Shown: piece by piece, positions 54,721 through 63,908 of the stretch
Numbering within the stretch: position 1 is the stretch's first letter
Layout: the number at the start of each line of letters is the position of its first letter
NCBI RefSeq assembly: GCF_017565645.3
Contig: NZ_CP086136.1
Location: 6,803,501 to 6,867,500, forward strand
Length of the DNA stretch: 64,000 bases
Direction of reading: 5' to 3'
Source: Bradyrhizobium barranii subsp. barranii
GTDB lineage: Bacteria > Pseudomonadota > Alphaproteobacteria > Rhizobiales > Xanthobacteraceae
Notes under the pieces: generated by a model
The model's database searches: none
The model's input: the letters and a program-made list of their open reading frames with translations, nothing else
What the model was told of the DNA's origin: nothing
Translations under genes and position numbers: made by a program

Positions 54721-55341
54721 TCAGGCGCGGTGCGCGCTGGGGTGCAATGTGACCTCATAGCCGGCGCTCATCGCGCGCAGCGTCGATGGCGGGGTCAGCA
54801 ACCGCGCATCGTCAAGCTCTCGCGCGCCTTCAACATAACCCGCCGTCGACCACAGCAGCGCCCCGCCCTGCATCAGCAGAAAGCTTTCCTCGCCCTGCTG
54901 CAGCATCGCGCCGTCTGGAAGCTGGTCGAGCGGCACCAGCAGCGCATGAAGCCGCTTCTTGCCGTGATCGAGCCGCTCGTGGTGCAGCACCGTGTCGATA
55001 TCGTGCATGCGGACATCACGGACGCGGTTGCCCTTCTCCCACGCAGCCCGGAAGCGATTGGCATCGTCACGGCGGCAGTAGAAGCAGGGGCGATGGCCGG
55101 CGGCGAGCGCGGTGGCCTCGTCGAGGAAGAACAGCTCGGTCCAGCTGTGCGTCGTCATCACCTCGCGACGGCGGCCGCGGAATTCGCAAACACAGGTGAG
55201 CCAGGCCGGCGACGACCACCGCTTCTTGAGCAGCGTCCTGGTCGCGGGATCATGGATGATGCCGCGATTGCCGGTGAACAGGCCCCGGTGCGGCGTGGCG
55301 ATGATGTCGCCGGTCGGCGTGACACGGTTTTGCAGGGGCAT
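54721..55341 (-). CDS. Uncharacterised protein with an Ada-like cysteine motif
   Basis: A 206-residue protein starting MPLQNRVTPTGDIIATPHRGLFTGNRG. Residues about 50-90 hold four cysteines: Cys50-x-Cys52 (WLTCVCEFRGRRREVM) and Cys86-xx-Cys89 (LFFLDEATALAAGHRPCFYCRRDD). The second part closely resembles the Ada zinc domain, where FRPCKRC follows a similar strand-helix. The rest (VRDVRMHDIDTVLHHERLDHGKKRLHALLVPLDQLPDGAML) is unlike Ada and contains a basic histidine-rich segment. The protein is conserved in style but I do not recognise a named family. A zinc-containing, nucleic-acid-related role is possible. Confidence 0.7.
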   Translation of the reverse strand: MPLQNRVTPTGDIIATPHRGLFTGNRGIIHDPATRTLLKKRWSSPAWLTCVCEFRGRRREVMTTHSWTELFFLDEATALAAGHRPCFYCRRDDANRFRAAWEKGNRVRDVRMHDIDTVLHHERLDHGKKRLHALLVPLDQLPDGAMLQQGEESFLLMQGGALLWSTAGYVEGARELDDARLLTPPSTLRAMSAGYEVTLHPSAHRA

Positions 55342-55354
55342 GGCCACCTCCACC

Positions 55355-55427
55355 TGTCATTGCGAGCGAAGCGAGGCAATCCAGAAATGCGTCTGCGGAA
55401 ATAGTCTGGCTTGCTTCGTCGCTTCCC
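55355..55427. repeat. Dispersed palindromic repeat, family B (decayed copy 4)
   Basis: TGTCATTGCGAGCGAAGCGA and GGCAATCCAGAAATGCGTCTG correspond to the left arm; the right arm (TCTGGCTTGCTTCGTCGCTTC) is degenerate and ends at the gpt stop codon without the closing GCAATGACG. Confidence 0.75.
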
Positions 55428-55955
55428 TCACGCCGCGCCGTCGCGCAGCGGCGGGTGGTAGGACAGCGCGGTGTCCCAGGGGAAGAAGATCCAGGTGTCC
55501 TGCGAGACCTCCGTAATGAAGGTGTCGACCAGCGGGCGTCCCTTCGGCTTGGCGTAGACGGTGGCGAAATGCGCATCGGGCAGCATGTCGCGCACCAGCC
55601 TGCCGGTCTTGCCGGTGTCGACGAGGTCGTCGACGATCAGAAGCCCCTTGCCGGTGCCGCCGCCGAGCTTCATCGCCGCCTCGGACATGCCCTTGAGGAC
55701 CTGGAGCTCGCCCTGCTTGTCGTGGTCGTAGCTGGCGATGCAGACCGTATCGATGATGCGGACACCGAGCTCGCGCGCCACGATCGCGGCCGGCACCAGC
55801 CCGCCGCGGGTGATCGCGATGACGGCGTGGAACGGGCCGACCTCGTTGAGCCGCCAGGTCAGCGCCCGGCAGTCGCGGTGGAACTGGTCCCACGAAACAG
55901 GAAAGGCCTTGCCGGCCCGCTCCTGCGCGCTCAGTTCCGGTGCTTCGCCAGCCAT
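55428..55955 (-). CDS. gpt: Xanthine-guanine phosphoribosyltransferase
   Basis: A 175-residue PRTase. The PRPP-binding loop is [14 protein letters not shown] (about 105-118), and [32 protein letters not shown] and the C-terminal [16 protein letters not shown] (aromatic residues stacking on the purine) are characteristic of Gpt. It salvages xanthine and guanine to nucleotides in the cytosol. ATG 55955 is clear. It follows the CinA-type gene on the same strand and has a palindromic repeat immediately after its stop. Confidence 0.92.
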   Translation of the reverse strand: MAGEAPELSAQERAGKAFPVSWDQFHRDCRALTWRLNEVGPFHAVIAITRGGLVPAAIVARELGVRIIDTVCIASYDHDKQGELQVLKGMSEAAMKLGGGTGKGLLIVDDLVDTGKTGRLVRDMLPDAHFATVYAKPKGRPLVDTFITEVSQDTWIFFPWDTALSYHPPLRDGAA

Positions 55956-55993
55956 TGTTGTCTCCTGCCAATCTTCATCCGGCAGCCATTCTG

Positions 55994-56731
55994 CTACCGG
56001 GTGATGTTCAATCCCGCCAGCATTTCCTTCACCGCCGCCATCGCCGCTGCCAGCTTGTCCGCGTCGCGCGAGCGCACCACCAGATTGGTGTTCGGCTTCT
56101 GATCTTCGTCCATGAACGGATAGCTGCCGATGATGGTGTCGGGATGGGCGGCGGCGATCGCGCGCAACGGGCTGCCGATGTCGCCCTCCCGCGCATTGGC
56201 GCGGACCGATTCGGACAGCATGCGCACGCCCGACTTCAGCTTGGGCGAGACGATGTCCATCATGGCCTGCATGATCGAGGGCACGCCGGCCATCACGATG
56301 ACGTTGCCGATCTTGAAGCCGGGGGCGAGGATGGTCGCGCTCTGGATCAGCTCGGCGCCGTCGGGGATGCGGGCCATGCGCAGGCGGGCCTCGTTGAGGT
56401 CCTGCTCGCTCCAGCGCTCGCGGAAGCGGGCGACGACCTCGGGATGGTGGTCGATGCCGACGCCGAACGCCTTGGCGACGCTGTCGGCGGTGATGTCGTC
56501 ATGGGTTGGCCCGATGCCGCCGGTGGTGAAGACATAGGCGTAGCGATGCCGCAGTGCATCCAACGCCGCGATGATGTCGTCCTCGTCGTCGGAGACGACC
56601 CGGACTTCCTTCAGGTCGATGCCGATATTGGTCAGGTATTCGGCGATGAAGCCGATATTCTTGTCCTTGGTGCGGCCGGACAGGATTTCATTCCCGATGA
56701 CCAGAATGCCCGCCGTGACGATGTCGCTCAT
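55994..56731 (-). CDS. CinA-family molybdopterin-binding-fold protein
   Basis: A 245-residue protein of the competence/damage-inducible CinA N-terminal (COG1058) family. It begins [25 protein letters not shown] and has the MoCF-fold elements [22 protein letters not shown] (about 69-90) and [12 protein letters not shown]. In full CinA the domain is joined to a nicotinamide-nucleotide amidase, which is absent here; COG1058 proteins act as ADP-ribose or NAD-derivative pyrophosphatases. It is upstream of gpt on the same strand with 38 bases between, suggesting a nucleotide-salvage unit. Confidence 0.9.
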   Translation of the reverse strand: MSDIVTAGILVIGNEILSGRTKDKNIGFIAEYLTNIGIDLKEVRVVSDDEDDIIAALDALRHRYAYVFTTGGIGPTHDDITADSVAKAFGVGIDHHPEVVARFRERWSEQDLNEARLRMARIPDGAELIQSATILAPGFKIGNVIVMAGVPSIMQAMMDIVSPKLKSGVRMLSESVRANAREGDIGSPLRAIAAAHPDTIIGSYPFMDEDQKPNTNLVVRSRDADKLAAAMAAVKEMLAGLNITR

Positions 56732-57008
56732 ACCTTAAGTCCCTCACCTGTCGGCCCGACTTTGCCGAGGTAACGCGTTGAAGTCACGCGGTTTTGCTGC
56801 CGAAATAAGCAGTCCTCAGCCATTTTTTGAGGCACCCTCCCGGCTGTCCCCGGCAAATGCCACAACTCCATGCTTATCGCGCTGGCCCAGCCCTTGCTAC
56901 CTCCTCAGAGTCATGCACTCTTGCCGCATGGCCAGGACGTTGCGGTCTTCACCAAGGCCTGACGACCTGTCGAATGGCGCAACGCCTTGCGGAGACAAGT
57001 CGGGATCT

Positions 57009-58427
57009 ATGGCAGTCGCGTTTGATGAAATGAACATTCCCGGCGGGGACCTTCGCCCCGCCTATCAGGAGCTGGCGCGCTGGCTCAAGGAGACGCCTCC
57101 CGAGGCGCTCGAATATCGCCGCCAGGAGGCCGAGCTCCTGTTCCGCCGCATCGGCATCACCTTTGCCGTCTATGGCGATTCCGAATCCACCGAGCGCCTG
57201 ATCCCCTTCGACGTGATCCCGCGAATCATGTCCGGCAAGGAATGGGCGCTGCTGGAGAAGGGCCTGAAGCAGCGCGTGCGCGCGCTCAACATGTTCCTGC
57301 GCGACATCTATCATGGCCGCGACATCCTGCGCGCCGAGGTCGTGCCCGACGACCTGATCTTCCAGAACCCGGTGTTCCGCCCCGAGATGAACGGCCAGCA
57401 GGTGCCGCACGACGTCTATGTGCACATCGCCGGCATCGACATCGTCCGGGTCGATGCCGAGGACTTCATCGTGCTGGAGGACAATGCCCGTACCCCGTCG
57501 GGTGTGTCCTACATGCTGGAAAACCGCGAGATCATGATGCGGTTGTTTCCGGACTTGTTCGCCCGCCACAGGGTGGCGCCGGTCGAACGCTACCCGGACG
57601 AGCTGCTCTCCGCGCTGCGATCGGTGGCGCCGCAAGGCGCCTCCGGTGAGCCGACCGTCGCCCTGCTCACGCCCGGCGTCTACAACTCGGCCTACTACGA
57701 GCACTCCTTCCTTGCCGACAAGCTCGGCATCGAACTGGTCGAAGGCCGCGACCTCATCGTCAAGAACAACGAAGTGTTCATGCGAACGACTGAGGGGGTG
57801 AAGCGGATCGACGTGATCTATCGCCGCGTCGACGACGATTTCATCGATCCCCTCACCTTCCGCCCCGACTCCGTGCTCGGCGTGCCCGGGCTGATGTCGG
57901 CCTATGCGGCCGGCAACATCACGCTCGCCAACGCGGTCGGCACCGGCATCGCCGACGACAAGGCGATCTACTCCTACATGCCGGACATCGTGAAATTCTA
58001 TCTCGGCGAGGAGCCGATCCTGAAGAACGTGCCGACGTGGCGCTGCCGCGAGCCGAAGGACCTTGCCTATGTGCTCGACAATCTCAGCGAGCTCGTCGTC
58101 AAGGAAGTCCACGGCTCCGGCGGCTACGGCATGCTGATCGGCCCCGCCGCGACGAAAGCGACAATCGAGGCCTTCCGCGAAAAGCTCAAGCGCGAGCCGG
58201 AAGGTTTTATCGCGCAGCCGACGCTGGCGCTCTCGACCTGCCCGACCTGTACGGCAAGCGGCCTCGCGCCACGCCACGTCGACCTGCGGCCCTTCGTGCT
58301 CACCGGCAGCAAGAGCACCACGATCGTGCCCGGCGGGCTGACACGGGTCGCGCTCAAGGAAGGCTCCCTGGTGGTGAATTCGAGCCAGGGCGGCGGCACC
58401 AAAGACACCTGGATCCTGGACGAGTAG
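57009..58427 (+). CDS. Circularly permuted type 2 ATP-grasp protein (Anbu locus)
   Basis: A 472-residue protein of COG2308. Diagnostic segments are LEYRRQEAELLFRRIGITFAVYGD (about 35-58), VEGRDLIVKNNEVFMRTTEGVKRIDVIYRR (about 242-271) and VVKEVHGSGGYGMLIGPAAT (about 360-380, ATP binding). ATP-grasp enzymes ligate a carboxylate to an amine, here probably making a peptide-like molecule. With the next three conserved genes it forms the Anbu proteasome locus. ATG 57009 is the best start; the frame is open further, through non-biological sequence. Confidence 0.9.
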   Translation: MAVAFDEMNIPGGDLRPAYQELARWLKETPPEALEYRRQEAELLFRRIGITFAVYGDSESTERLIPFDVIPRIMSGKEWALLEKGLKQRVRALNMFLRDIYHGRDILRAEVVPDDLIFQNPVFRPEMNGQQVPHDVYVHIAGIDIVRVDAEDFIVLEDNARTPSGVSYMLENREIMMRLFPDLFARHRVAPVERYPDELLSALRSVAPQGASGEPTVALLTPGVYNSAYYEHSFLADKLGIELVEGRDLIVKNNEVFMRTTEGVKRIDVIYRRVDDDFIDPLTFRPDSVLGVPGLMSAYAAGNITLANAVGTGIADDKAIYSYMPDIVKFYLGEEPILKNVPTWRCREPKDLAYVLDNLSELVVKEVHGSGGYGMLIGPAATKATIEAFREKLKREPEGFIAQPTLALSTCPTCTASGLAPRHVDLRPFVLTGSKSTTIVPGGLTRVALKEGSLVVNSSQGGGTKDTWILDE

Positions 58428-58431
58428 TCAG

Positions 58432-59376
58432 ATGCTGTCGCGTACCGCCGAAAACCTCTACTGGCTCGCCCGCTATGTCGAACGGGCCGAATATCTCGCG
58501 CGCACCATCGATGCGACGCTGCGCGTCACTGCGCTTCCCGCCGCCTATATCGGCAAGACCAATGAATGGGACTCGGCGCTTCTCACCGCCGGCGTCGCCG
58601 CGAGCTTCTATCAGCAATACGAAGTCGCCAACGAGCACAACGTCGTCGACTACCTCTCGTTCTCGGCAAGCAATCCATCATCGATCAGGAACTGCATCGA
58701 GGCGGCGCGGCTGAACTCGCGCTCGGTGCGCACCGCGCTCACCAGCGAGATGTGGGACACCATCAACTCGGCCTGGATCGAACTCCAGGAGGTCTGGAGC
58801 AAGGGCACCTCCACGCGCGAGGATCTCGCAAAATTCCTGCGCTTCGTGCAGGAGACTTCGCTGCGCTTCGACGGCTCGGCCTACCGGACCATGCTGCGCA
58901 ACGACGCCTACTGGTTCTCGCGGATGGGCGTGCATCTGGAGCGCGCCGACAACACCGCGCGCATCCTCGACGTGAAGTACCACGTGCTGCTGCCCGAGGA
59001 GGAGCATGTCGGCGGCCCGCTCGACTTCTATCAGTGGAGTTCGATCCTGCGCTCGGTCTCGGCGCTGACGGCCTATCACTGGGTCTATCGCGAGACGCTG
59101 AAGCCGTGGCTGATTGCGGACCTGCTCATCCTCAACGACACGCTGCCGCGCTCACTGGCAAGCTGCTACGGCAATCTCGTGCGCAACCTCGACCAGATCG
59201 GCGTCGCCTATGGCCGCCAGGGCCCCGCCCAGCGCCATGCCCGCGGCATCCGCAACCGGCTAGAACACAGCAATATGAACGACATTTTCCAGCACGGCGT
59301 GCATGAATTCATTCAGGAATTCATCACGGACAATTCCAGGCTGGGCGAAATCATCACAAAGCAGTATTTGATCTAA
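58432..59376 (+). CDS. Alpha-E domain protein (Anbu locus)
   Basis: A 314-residue all-helical protein of COG2307, starting MLSRTAENLYWLARYVERAEYLARTIDATLR, the typical first helix pair. A cluster of acidic and aromatic residues (DLLILNDTLPRSLASCYGNLVRNLDQIG) is conserved. Function is unknown, but it is nearly always next to COG2308 and a transglutaminase and is thought to help make or process the same product. It starts four bases after the ATP-grasp stop, so translation is coupled. Confidence 0.92.
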   Translation: MLSRTAENLYWLARYVERAEYLARTIDATLRVTALPAAYIGKTNEWDSALLTAGVAASFYQQYEVANEHNVVDYLSFSASNPSSIRNCIEAARLNSRSVRTALTSEMWDTINSAWIELQEVWSKGTSTREDLAKFLRFVQETSLRFDGSAYRTMLRNDAYWFSRMGVHLERADNTARILDVKYHVLLPEEEHVGGPLDFYQWSSILRSVSALTAYHWVYRETLKPWLIADLLILNDTLPRSLASCYGNLVRNLDQIGVAYGRQGPAQRHARGIRNRLEHSNMNDIFQHGVHEFIQEFITDNSRLGEIITKQYLI

Positions 59377-59405
59377 TGTCCCCCGGCTGACGAAAACGGG
59401 ATATC

Positions 59406-59496
59406 GTCATGGCCGGGCTTGTCCCGGCCATCCACGTTCTTGCTTTTGCGCGGCGAGGAAGATCGTGGATGCCCGGGACAAGCCCGGGCATGACGA
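59406..59496. repeat. Dispersed palindromic repeat, family C (complete copy)
   Basis: GTCATGGCCGGGCTTGTCCC at 59406 pairs with GGGACAAGCCCGGGCATGAC at the other end. The element lies between the alpha-E and transglutaminase genes. A half copy is at 49732-49767. Confidence 0.85.
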
Positions 59497-59545
59497 GCTT
59501 CTTCGCAATAGGCAGCGGGTCCAACCACTAACTTCACGGTCCACC

Positions 59546-60394
59546 ATGCGCCTGCGAATCCTGCACACCACGACCTATCGCTACGAGCCGCCGGCCACCA
59601 GCGTGATCCAGATCCTGCGCATGACGCCCGGCAGCCATGACGGGCAATATGTGGCGGAGTGGCAGATCGACGTCTCGACCGACACCAAGCTCGACACCCA
59701 TGAGGACGCCTTCGGCAACGTCACCCATGTGCTGTCCTGCGGACCCGTCGGCGACATCAAGATCACCGCCGAGGGCCTGATCGAAACCCACGACACCGGC
59801 GGCGTGCTGCGCGGCGCCGACGAGCGTTTTCCGGCCGGCATGTTTTTGCGCGCCACTGACCTCACCACCGTCAATCCGGCGATGACGACGGTCGCGCGGC
59901 AGTTGCGCAGCGAGGCCGAGAGCGACACGCTCGGCTTCCTGCACACGCTGATGACGCAAATCAGCGATCACATGACCTTCGACGAGGATCCGACCAACAG
60001 CGGCACCTCGGCGGCCGAAGCGTTCACGCTCAAGCGCGGCGTCTGCCAGGACTACGCGCATATCTTCATCGCCTGCGCCCGCAGCGGTGGCGTGCCGGCG
60101 CGCTTCGTCTCCGGCCATTTCCTGCGCTCGGACGGCACGGTGCACCAGGATGCCGGCCATGCCTGGGCGGAAGCTTACGTCGACGGTCTCGGCTGGGTCG
60201 GCTTCGATCCCGCCAACTGCATCTGCACCACCGACGCCCATGTCCGCGTTGCGATCGGGCTCGACTATCTCGGCGCAGCCCCCGTGCGCGGCACCCGCTA
60301 TGGCGGCGGTGCGGAGACGCTGACGGTCGCGGTCAAGGTCGAGCAGGCCGGCCGCGGCGGGCAATCGCAGTCGCAGTCACAGCGGCAGAGCTAG
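59546..60394 (+). CDS. Transglutaminase-family cysteine peptidase (Anbu locus)
   Basis: A 282-residue protein with an N-terminal beta domain (MRLRILHTTTYRYEPPATSV) and a transglutaminase core. The triad is Cys167 (GVCQDYAH), His205 (GHAWAEAYVDGLGWVGFD) and Asp221 (DPANC). It should hydrolyse or form an amide or isopeptide bond; in Anbu loci it is the third conserved partner. No signal peptide, so cytosolic. ATG 59546 follows a palindromic repeat, and the gene after the transglutaminase is not anbu but a flavoprotein gene. Confidence 0.92.
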   Translation: MRLRILHTTTYRYEPPATSVIQILRMTPGSHDGQYVAEWQIDVSTDTKLDTHEDAFGNVTHVLSCGPVGDIKITAEGLIETHDTGGVLRGADERFPAGMFLRATDLTTVNPAMTTVARQLRSEAESDTLGFLHTLMTQISDHMTFDEDPTNSGTSAAEAFTLKRGVCQDYAHIFIACARSGGVPARFVSGHFLRSDGTVHQDAGHAWAEAYVDGLGWVGFDPANCICTTDAHVRVAIGLDYLGAAPVRGTRYGGGAETLTVAVKVEQAGRGGQSQSQSQRQS

Positions 60395-60544
60395 GCGCGG
60401 CGGTATCTCGTCACGAGGCATCCGCGGCGCAATCACGTCGCAGCGTTACAGGTGTAATCGACGACGGCCCGCGCTGAAACCGTCCCGTAGCGCCATCTCT
60501 TCAACCTCCGTTGTGATCCGTTTCCGCAACAGAGGTTGAGACAG

Positions 60545-61744
60545 ATGCGGCTTCACGAAAAGAACAAGAAGCATTCCGTGCCCCTGCGCGATCCCCACCA
60601 GGACATGCTTGCGGGGATCCGGGAGTTGGCTCCCGAGATCAAGGCCCGCGCCGCGGAGATCGAAGCCGCACGCCGCGTCCCGCCCGACCTCGTGGAACGG
60701 CTGCGGTCGATCGGACTCTTCCGGATGTTCGTTGCGCGGAGCCATGGCGGGCTGGAGCTGGATTTTCCGGCCGGACTGGAGGTCATCAAGGCACTGGCCC
60801 GTCTCGACGGCTCGATCGGCTGGATCGCGACTGTCGCCGGAGCCAGCAGCCTCTTCGTCGCAGCGTCACCCCCGGAATTGTACCAGCGCATCTATCAGGA
60901 CGGACCCGATACGGCGATCTGCGGCTCATCCCAACCGGGTGGAACGGCAGAGCGCGTGGCCGACGGTTATCGCGTCAAAGGTCGTTGGCCGTTCGCCAGC
61001 GGTTGCACGCACGCCGACTGGATCGGCGGGTTCTGCATTGTCACCGAAAACGGCAAGCCGGTCCCCGGCCCGCAGGGCAAGCCGCTGCTTCGCGTCGTTG
61101 TGTTGCCGGCGCGCGACTGGGAGATCGAGGACACCTGGCACGCGGCGGGGCTCAAGGGCACCGGCAGCCATCACGTCACGCTGCGGGAGACGCTGGTTCC
61201 CGAGGCCAATTTCTTCGATCTCGATGCCGCCCCGCGCCAGTCGGGTCCGCTCTATCGGGCGCTGCGCCAATGGCTGCCATTGGTGCACGGCGCATTCACG
61301 GTAGGCATGGCCGAGGGCACCGTCGATGACCTGCTCGCGCTGGCGGGCACCGGAAGGCAGCAATTGTACGCGGCCGTGCCGATGCGGGAGTCCGAGATCT
61401 TCCAGTACGATCTCGGCCGGATCTCCGCCGACCTCGGGGCCGCGCAAGCGTTTCATGAGGTCCAGGCCGCCAGCCACTGGCGTCACGCGCTGGCGGGAAC
61501 GCTGAACGACGAAGACCTCATGATCGAGGGGGCCCGGTCCGCGACCTGGCTCGCCACGACCTGCGTCGGCATCGCGGATGCCTGCTTTGCGCTGGCCGGC
61601 GCCAGCGTGGTCTATGACCGCTCGCCGCTGCAGCGGCGCCTGCGCGACCTTCACGTCGCAGCTCAGCACGCTCACGCGCAGCAGCGGCAATATGTCGATG
61701 TCGGCAAGCTGGCCTTGCGCCGCTCGGCCGGGCATGCCGGCTGA
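60545..61744 (+). CDS. Acyl-CoA dehydrogenase-like flavoprotein (class D monooxygenase type)
   Basis: A 399-residue protein of the acyl-CoA dehydrogenase fold, in the group of HpaB/DszC-like FMN/FAD monooxygenases. The N-terminal helical domain (IRELAPEIKARAAEIEAARRVPPDLVERLRSIGLFRM) and the middle beta domain (GYRVKGRWPFASGCTHADW, about 144-162) are typical. The C-terminal domain ends VVYDRSPLQRRLRDLHVAAQHAHAQQRQY. It lacks the catalytic glutamate position of true acyl-CoA dehydrogenases in any clear form. AGAGG nine bases before ATG 60545 supports the start. It separates anbu from its usual partners, together with the next gene. Confidence 0.85.
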   Translation: MRLHEKNKKHSVPLRDPHQDMLAGIRELAPEIKARAAEIEAARRVPPDLVERLRSIGLFRMFVARSHGGLELDFPAGLEVIKALARLDGSIGWIATVAGASSLFVAASPPELYQRIYQDGPDTAICGSSQPGGTAERVADGYRVKGRWPFASGCTHADWIGGFCIVTENGKPVPGPQGKPLLRVVVLPARDWEIEDTWHAAGLKGTGSHHVTLRETLVPEANFFDLDAAPRQSGPLYRALRQWLPLVHGAFTVGMAEGTVDDLLALAGTGRQQLYAAVPMRESEIFQYDLGRISADLGAAQAFHEVQAASHWRHALAGTLNDEDLMIEGARSATWLATTCVGIADACFALAGASVVYDRSPLQRRLRDLHVAAQHAHAQQRQYVDVGKLALRRSAGHAG

Positions 61745-61798
61745 GCGCTCGAGCCGTGCTACACTCGCGGGATCAGACCTGCCCCCGCGAGGTATCCC

Positions 61799-62206
61799 AT
61801 GGCGACCGTAAAGCTGCTTTCGGACGATGAACTCTCCGCCGAGGCGCGCGCCGTTTTCGACGATATCCGCAAGGTGCGGAAGTCGGACTTCGTCAACAAT
61901 TTCTGGCGCGCGCTGGCGCATGATCCGAAGACGCTGCGGCGGACCTGGGAGAGCATCAAGGAGGTGATGGCACCCGGCGCGCTCGATCCCAAGATCAAGG
62001 AAATGCTCTATGTCGCAGTCTCGATCGCGCATGGCTGCAGCTATTGCATCCATTCGCACACCGCGGGCGCACGGGCCAAGGGCATGACCGAGGCCGAATA
62101 TGGCGAGATGCTCGCCATCGTCGGCATGGCCGCGGAGACCAACCGGCTGGTCACGGCGCTCGGCGTCCCCGTCGACGAGGCGTTTCTCGTCGATGCCGCT
62201 GACTGA
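61799..62206 (+). CDS. Carboxymuconolactone decarboxylase/AhpD-like protein
   Basis: A 135-residue helical protein with the AhpD active-site motif Cys80-Ser-Tyr-Cys83-xxx-His87 (HGCSYCIHSHT). AhpD-like proteins reduce peroxiredoxin or a lipoyl partner; classic CMD enzymes lack the CxxC, so a redox role is favoured. It follows the flavoprotein gene by 54 bases and precedes anbu by 114, so it may be co-transcribed with both. Confidence 0.88.
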   Translation: MATVKLLSDDELSAEARAVFDDIRKVRKSDFVNNFWRALAHDPKTLRRTWESIKEVMAPGALDPKIKEMLYVAVSIAHGCSYCIHSHTAGARAKGMTEAEYGEMLAIVGMAAETNRLVTALGVPVDEAFLVDAAD

Positions 62207-62320
62207 GCGGCAGAGATAGCTGTTTCGTCGGAGAATGACGACCTCCCCCGGGGAATCGGGGGTTTCATGCCTCCCCGAAATTGGCTAGTAATTCCGCGCA
62301 AACGCGTTCGGGGACGGGAA

Positions 62321-63079
62321 ATGACCTATTGTTGCGGAATCCTGGTTCGGGACGGTCTGGTGATGATCGCCGACACCCGAACCAATGCCGGGCTCGACAA
62401 TGTCTCGACCTTCCGCAAGCTCCACATCTTCTCCAAACCCGGCGACCGCATCATGGCGATCGCCAGCGCCGGTAACCTCGCCATCAGCCAGTCGGTGCTG
62501 TCGACACTGACCGAAGGCCTGGAGGACCCCACCACGGGCGAGGTCGAGACGCTGATGAACGCACCGACCATGTTCCAGGCCGCCCAGCGCATCGGCCGGG
62601 CGATCCGGGCGGTGCACGCGACCGAAGGACCGGCGCTGCGATCCGAAGACGTCTCCTTCGACGTCTCCTTCCTGTTCGGCGGCCAGATCAAGGGCGCGCG
62701 CATGCGCCTGTTCATGGTCTACACCGCCGGCAATTTCATCGAGTGCACCACGGACACGCCCTACCTGCAGATCGGCGAGCACAAATACGGCAAGCCGGTG
62801 CTCGACCGCGCCATGCATTACGACGTCGAGCTGTACGAGGCGCTGAAGACCGGCCTGATCTCGATGGACTCGACCATGCGCTCCAATCTCGGCGTCGGCC
62901 TGCCGATCGACGTGCTGGTGGTGCGCAGCGATGCCTGCGATGCCGATCTCAACCACCGCATCGAGGCGGGCGAGCCCTATTTCCACGACCTCCGATCGCG
63001 CTGGTCGGCGGCCTTGCGCGCGGCGCATCAGAACATTCCGCGGCCGCCCTACAAGAACGAAAAAGAACCAAAAACCTGA
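62321..63079 (+). CDS. Anbu proteasome-type protease
   Basis: A 252-residue Ntn hydrolase of the Anbu family (COG3484). After removal of Met1 the nucleophile is Thr2 (MTYCCGILV); Asp18 (ADTRTNAG) and Lys33 (FRKLHIF) complete the active site as in HslV and proteasome beta subunits, and a conserved SAGNLA follows near 48-53. The family assembles as an open helical or ring-like particle; the substrates are unknown. ATG 62321 is preceded by GGGACGGGAA. Two non-typical genes lie between it and the transglutaminase. Confidence 0.93.
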   Translation: MTYCCGILVRDGLVMIADTRTNAGLDNVSTFRKLHIFSKPGDRIMAIASAGNLAISQSVLSTLTEGLEDPTTGEVETLMNAPTMFQAAQRIGRAIRAVHATEGPALRSEDVSFDVSFLFGGQIKGARMRLFMVYTAGNFIECTTDTPYLQIGEHKYGKPVLDRAMHYDVELYEALKTGLISMDSTMRSNLGVGLPIDVLVVRSDACDADLNHRIEAGEPYFHDLRSRWSAALRAAHQNIPRPPYKNEKEPKT

Positions 63080-63112
63080 CAGCCAACTTGAAGAGAGAAA
63101 AGGCAGGAAACG

Positions 63113-63871
63113 ATGAGTGAAGCAAACAAGATCGCAGTGGTGACGGGCGCGGGCACCGGTGTCGGGCGCGCGGCGTCGCTGGCGTTGATGAACATCGGCT
63201 TCACCGTGGTGCTGGTCGGGCGCCGGCTCGACATGCTCGAGGAGACCGCAAAGCTCGGCCCCGCAGGCAAGAGCCTGTGCGTCACCGCCGACATGACCAA
63301 GCCGGACTCCATTGCCGCGCTGTTCGACAAGGTGAAGGCGACCTACGGCCGGCTCGACGTGCTGTTCAACAATGCTGGCATGGGCGCGCCGGCGGTGAAC
63401 TTCGAGGATCTCAGCCTCGAGCAGTGGCAGGCGGTGGTGAACACCAACCTCACCGGCCCGTTCCTGTGCACCCAGCACGCCTTCCGCATCATGAAGGACC
63501 AGAGCCCGCGCGGCGGCCGCATCATCAACAACGGCTCGATCTCGGCGCACGCGCCGCGGCCGTTCTCGGCGGCCTACACCTCGACCAAGCACGCCATCAC
63601 GGGCCTCACCAAGGCCTCCAACCTCGACGGCCGCATGTACGACATCGCGGTCGGCCAGGTCGACATCGGCAATGCCGCCACGCCCATGACCGATCGCATG
63701 GTCAACGGCCCCGGCGTGCTGCAGCCCGACGGCACGACCAAGCACGAGCCGCGCATGGACGCCAAGGCGGTCGGCGACGCCGTCGCCTACATGGCCGGCC
63801 TGCCGCTCGATGCCAACGTGCTGACCATGACCGTCATGGCGACCAAGATGCCGTTCGTCGGACGGGGCTGA
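63113..63871 (+). CDS. Short-chain dehydrogenase/reductase
   Basis: A 252-residue SDR with cofactor motif TGAGTGVG (11-18), NNAG (86-89), and catalytic Ser142/Ser144, Tyr155 and Lys159 ([19 protein letters not shown]). The arginine pair in VGRRLDM (36-41) suggests NADP(H). It reduces a ketone or oxidises an alcohol; the substrate is unknown. It begins 33 bases after anbu on the same strand and may be co-transcribed. A palindromic sequence follows its stop. Confidence 0.9.
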   Translation: MSEANKIAVVTGAGTGVGRAASLALMNIGFTVVLVGRRLDMLEETAKLGPAGKSLCVTADMTKPDSIAALFDKVKATYGRLDVLFNNAGMGAPAVNFEDLSLEQWQAVVNTNLTGPFLCTQHAFRIMKDQSPRGGRIINNGSISAHAPRPFSAAYTSTKHAITGLTKASNLDGRMYDIAVGQVDIGNAATPMTDRMVNGPGVLQPDGTTKHEPRMDAKAVGDAVAYMAGLPLDANVLTMTVMATKMPFVGRG

Positions 63872-63882
63872 AGACCTCTCTT

Positions 63883-63908
63883 CCCTCTCCTCGCTTGCGG
63901 GGAGAGGG
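63883..63908 (+). repeat. Hairpin repeat (family E) at the end of the SDR gene
   Basis: CCCTCTCC and GGAGAGGG flank TCGCTTGCGG; a related CTCCCCGCAAGCGGGGTGAG occurs at 63968-63987. Such CCGCAAGCGGG hairpins are common after genes in this group and may work as terminators or transcript ends. The element could extend beyond the window. Confidence 0.6.
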
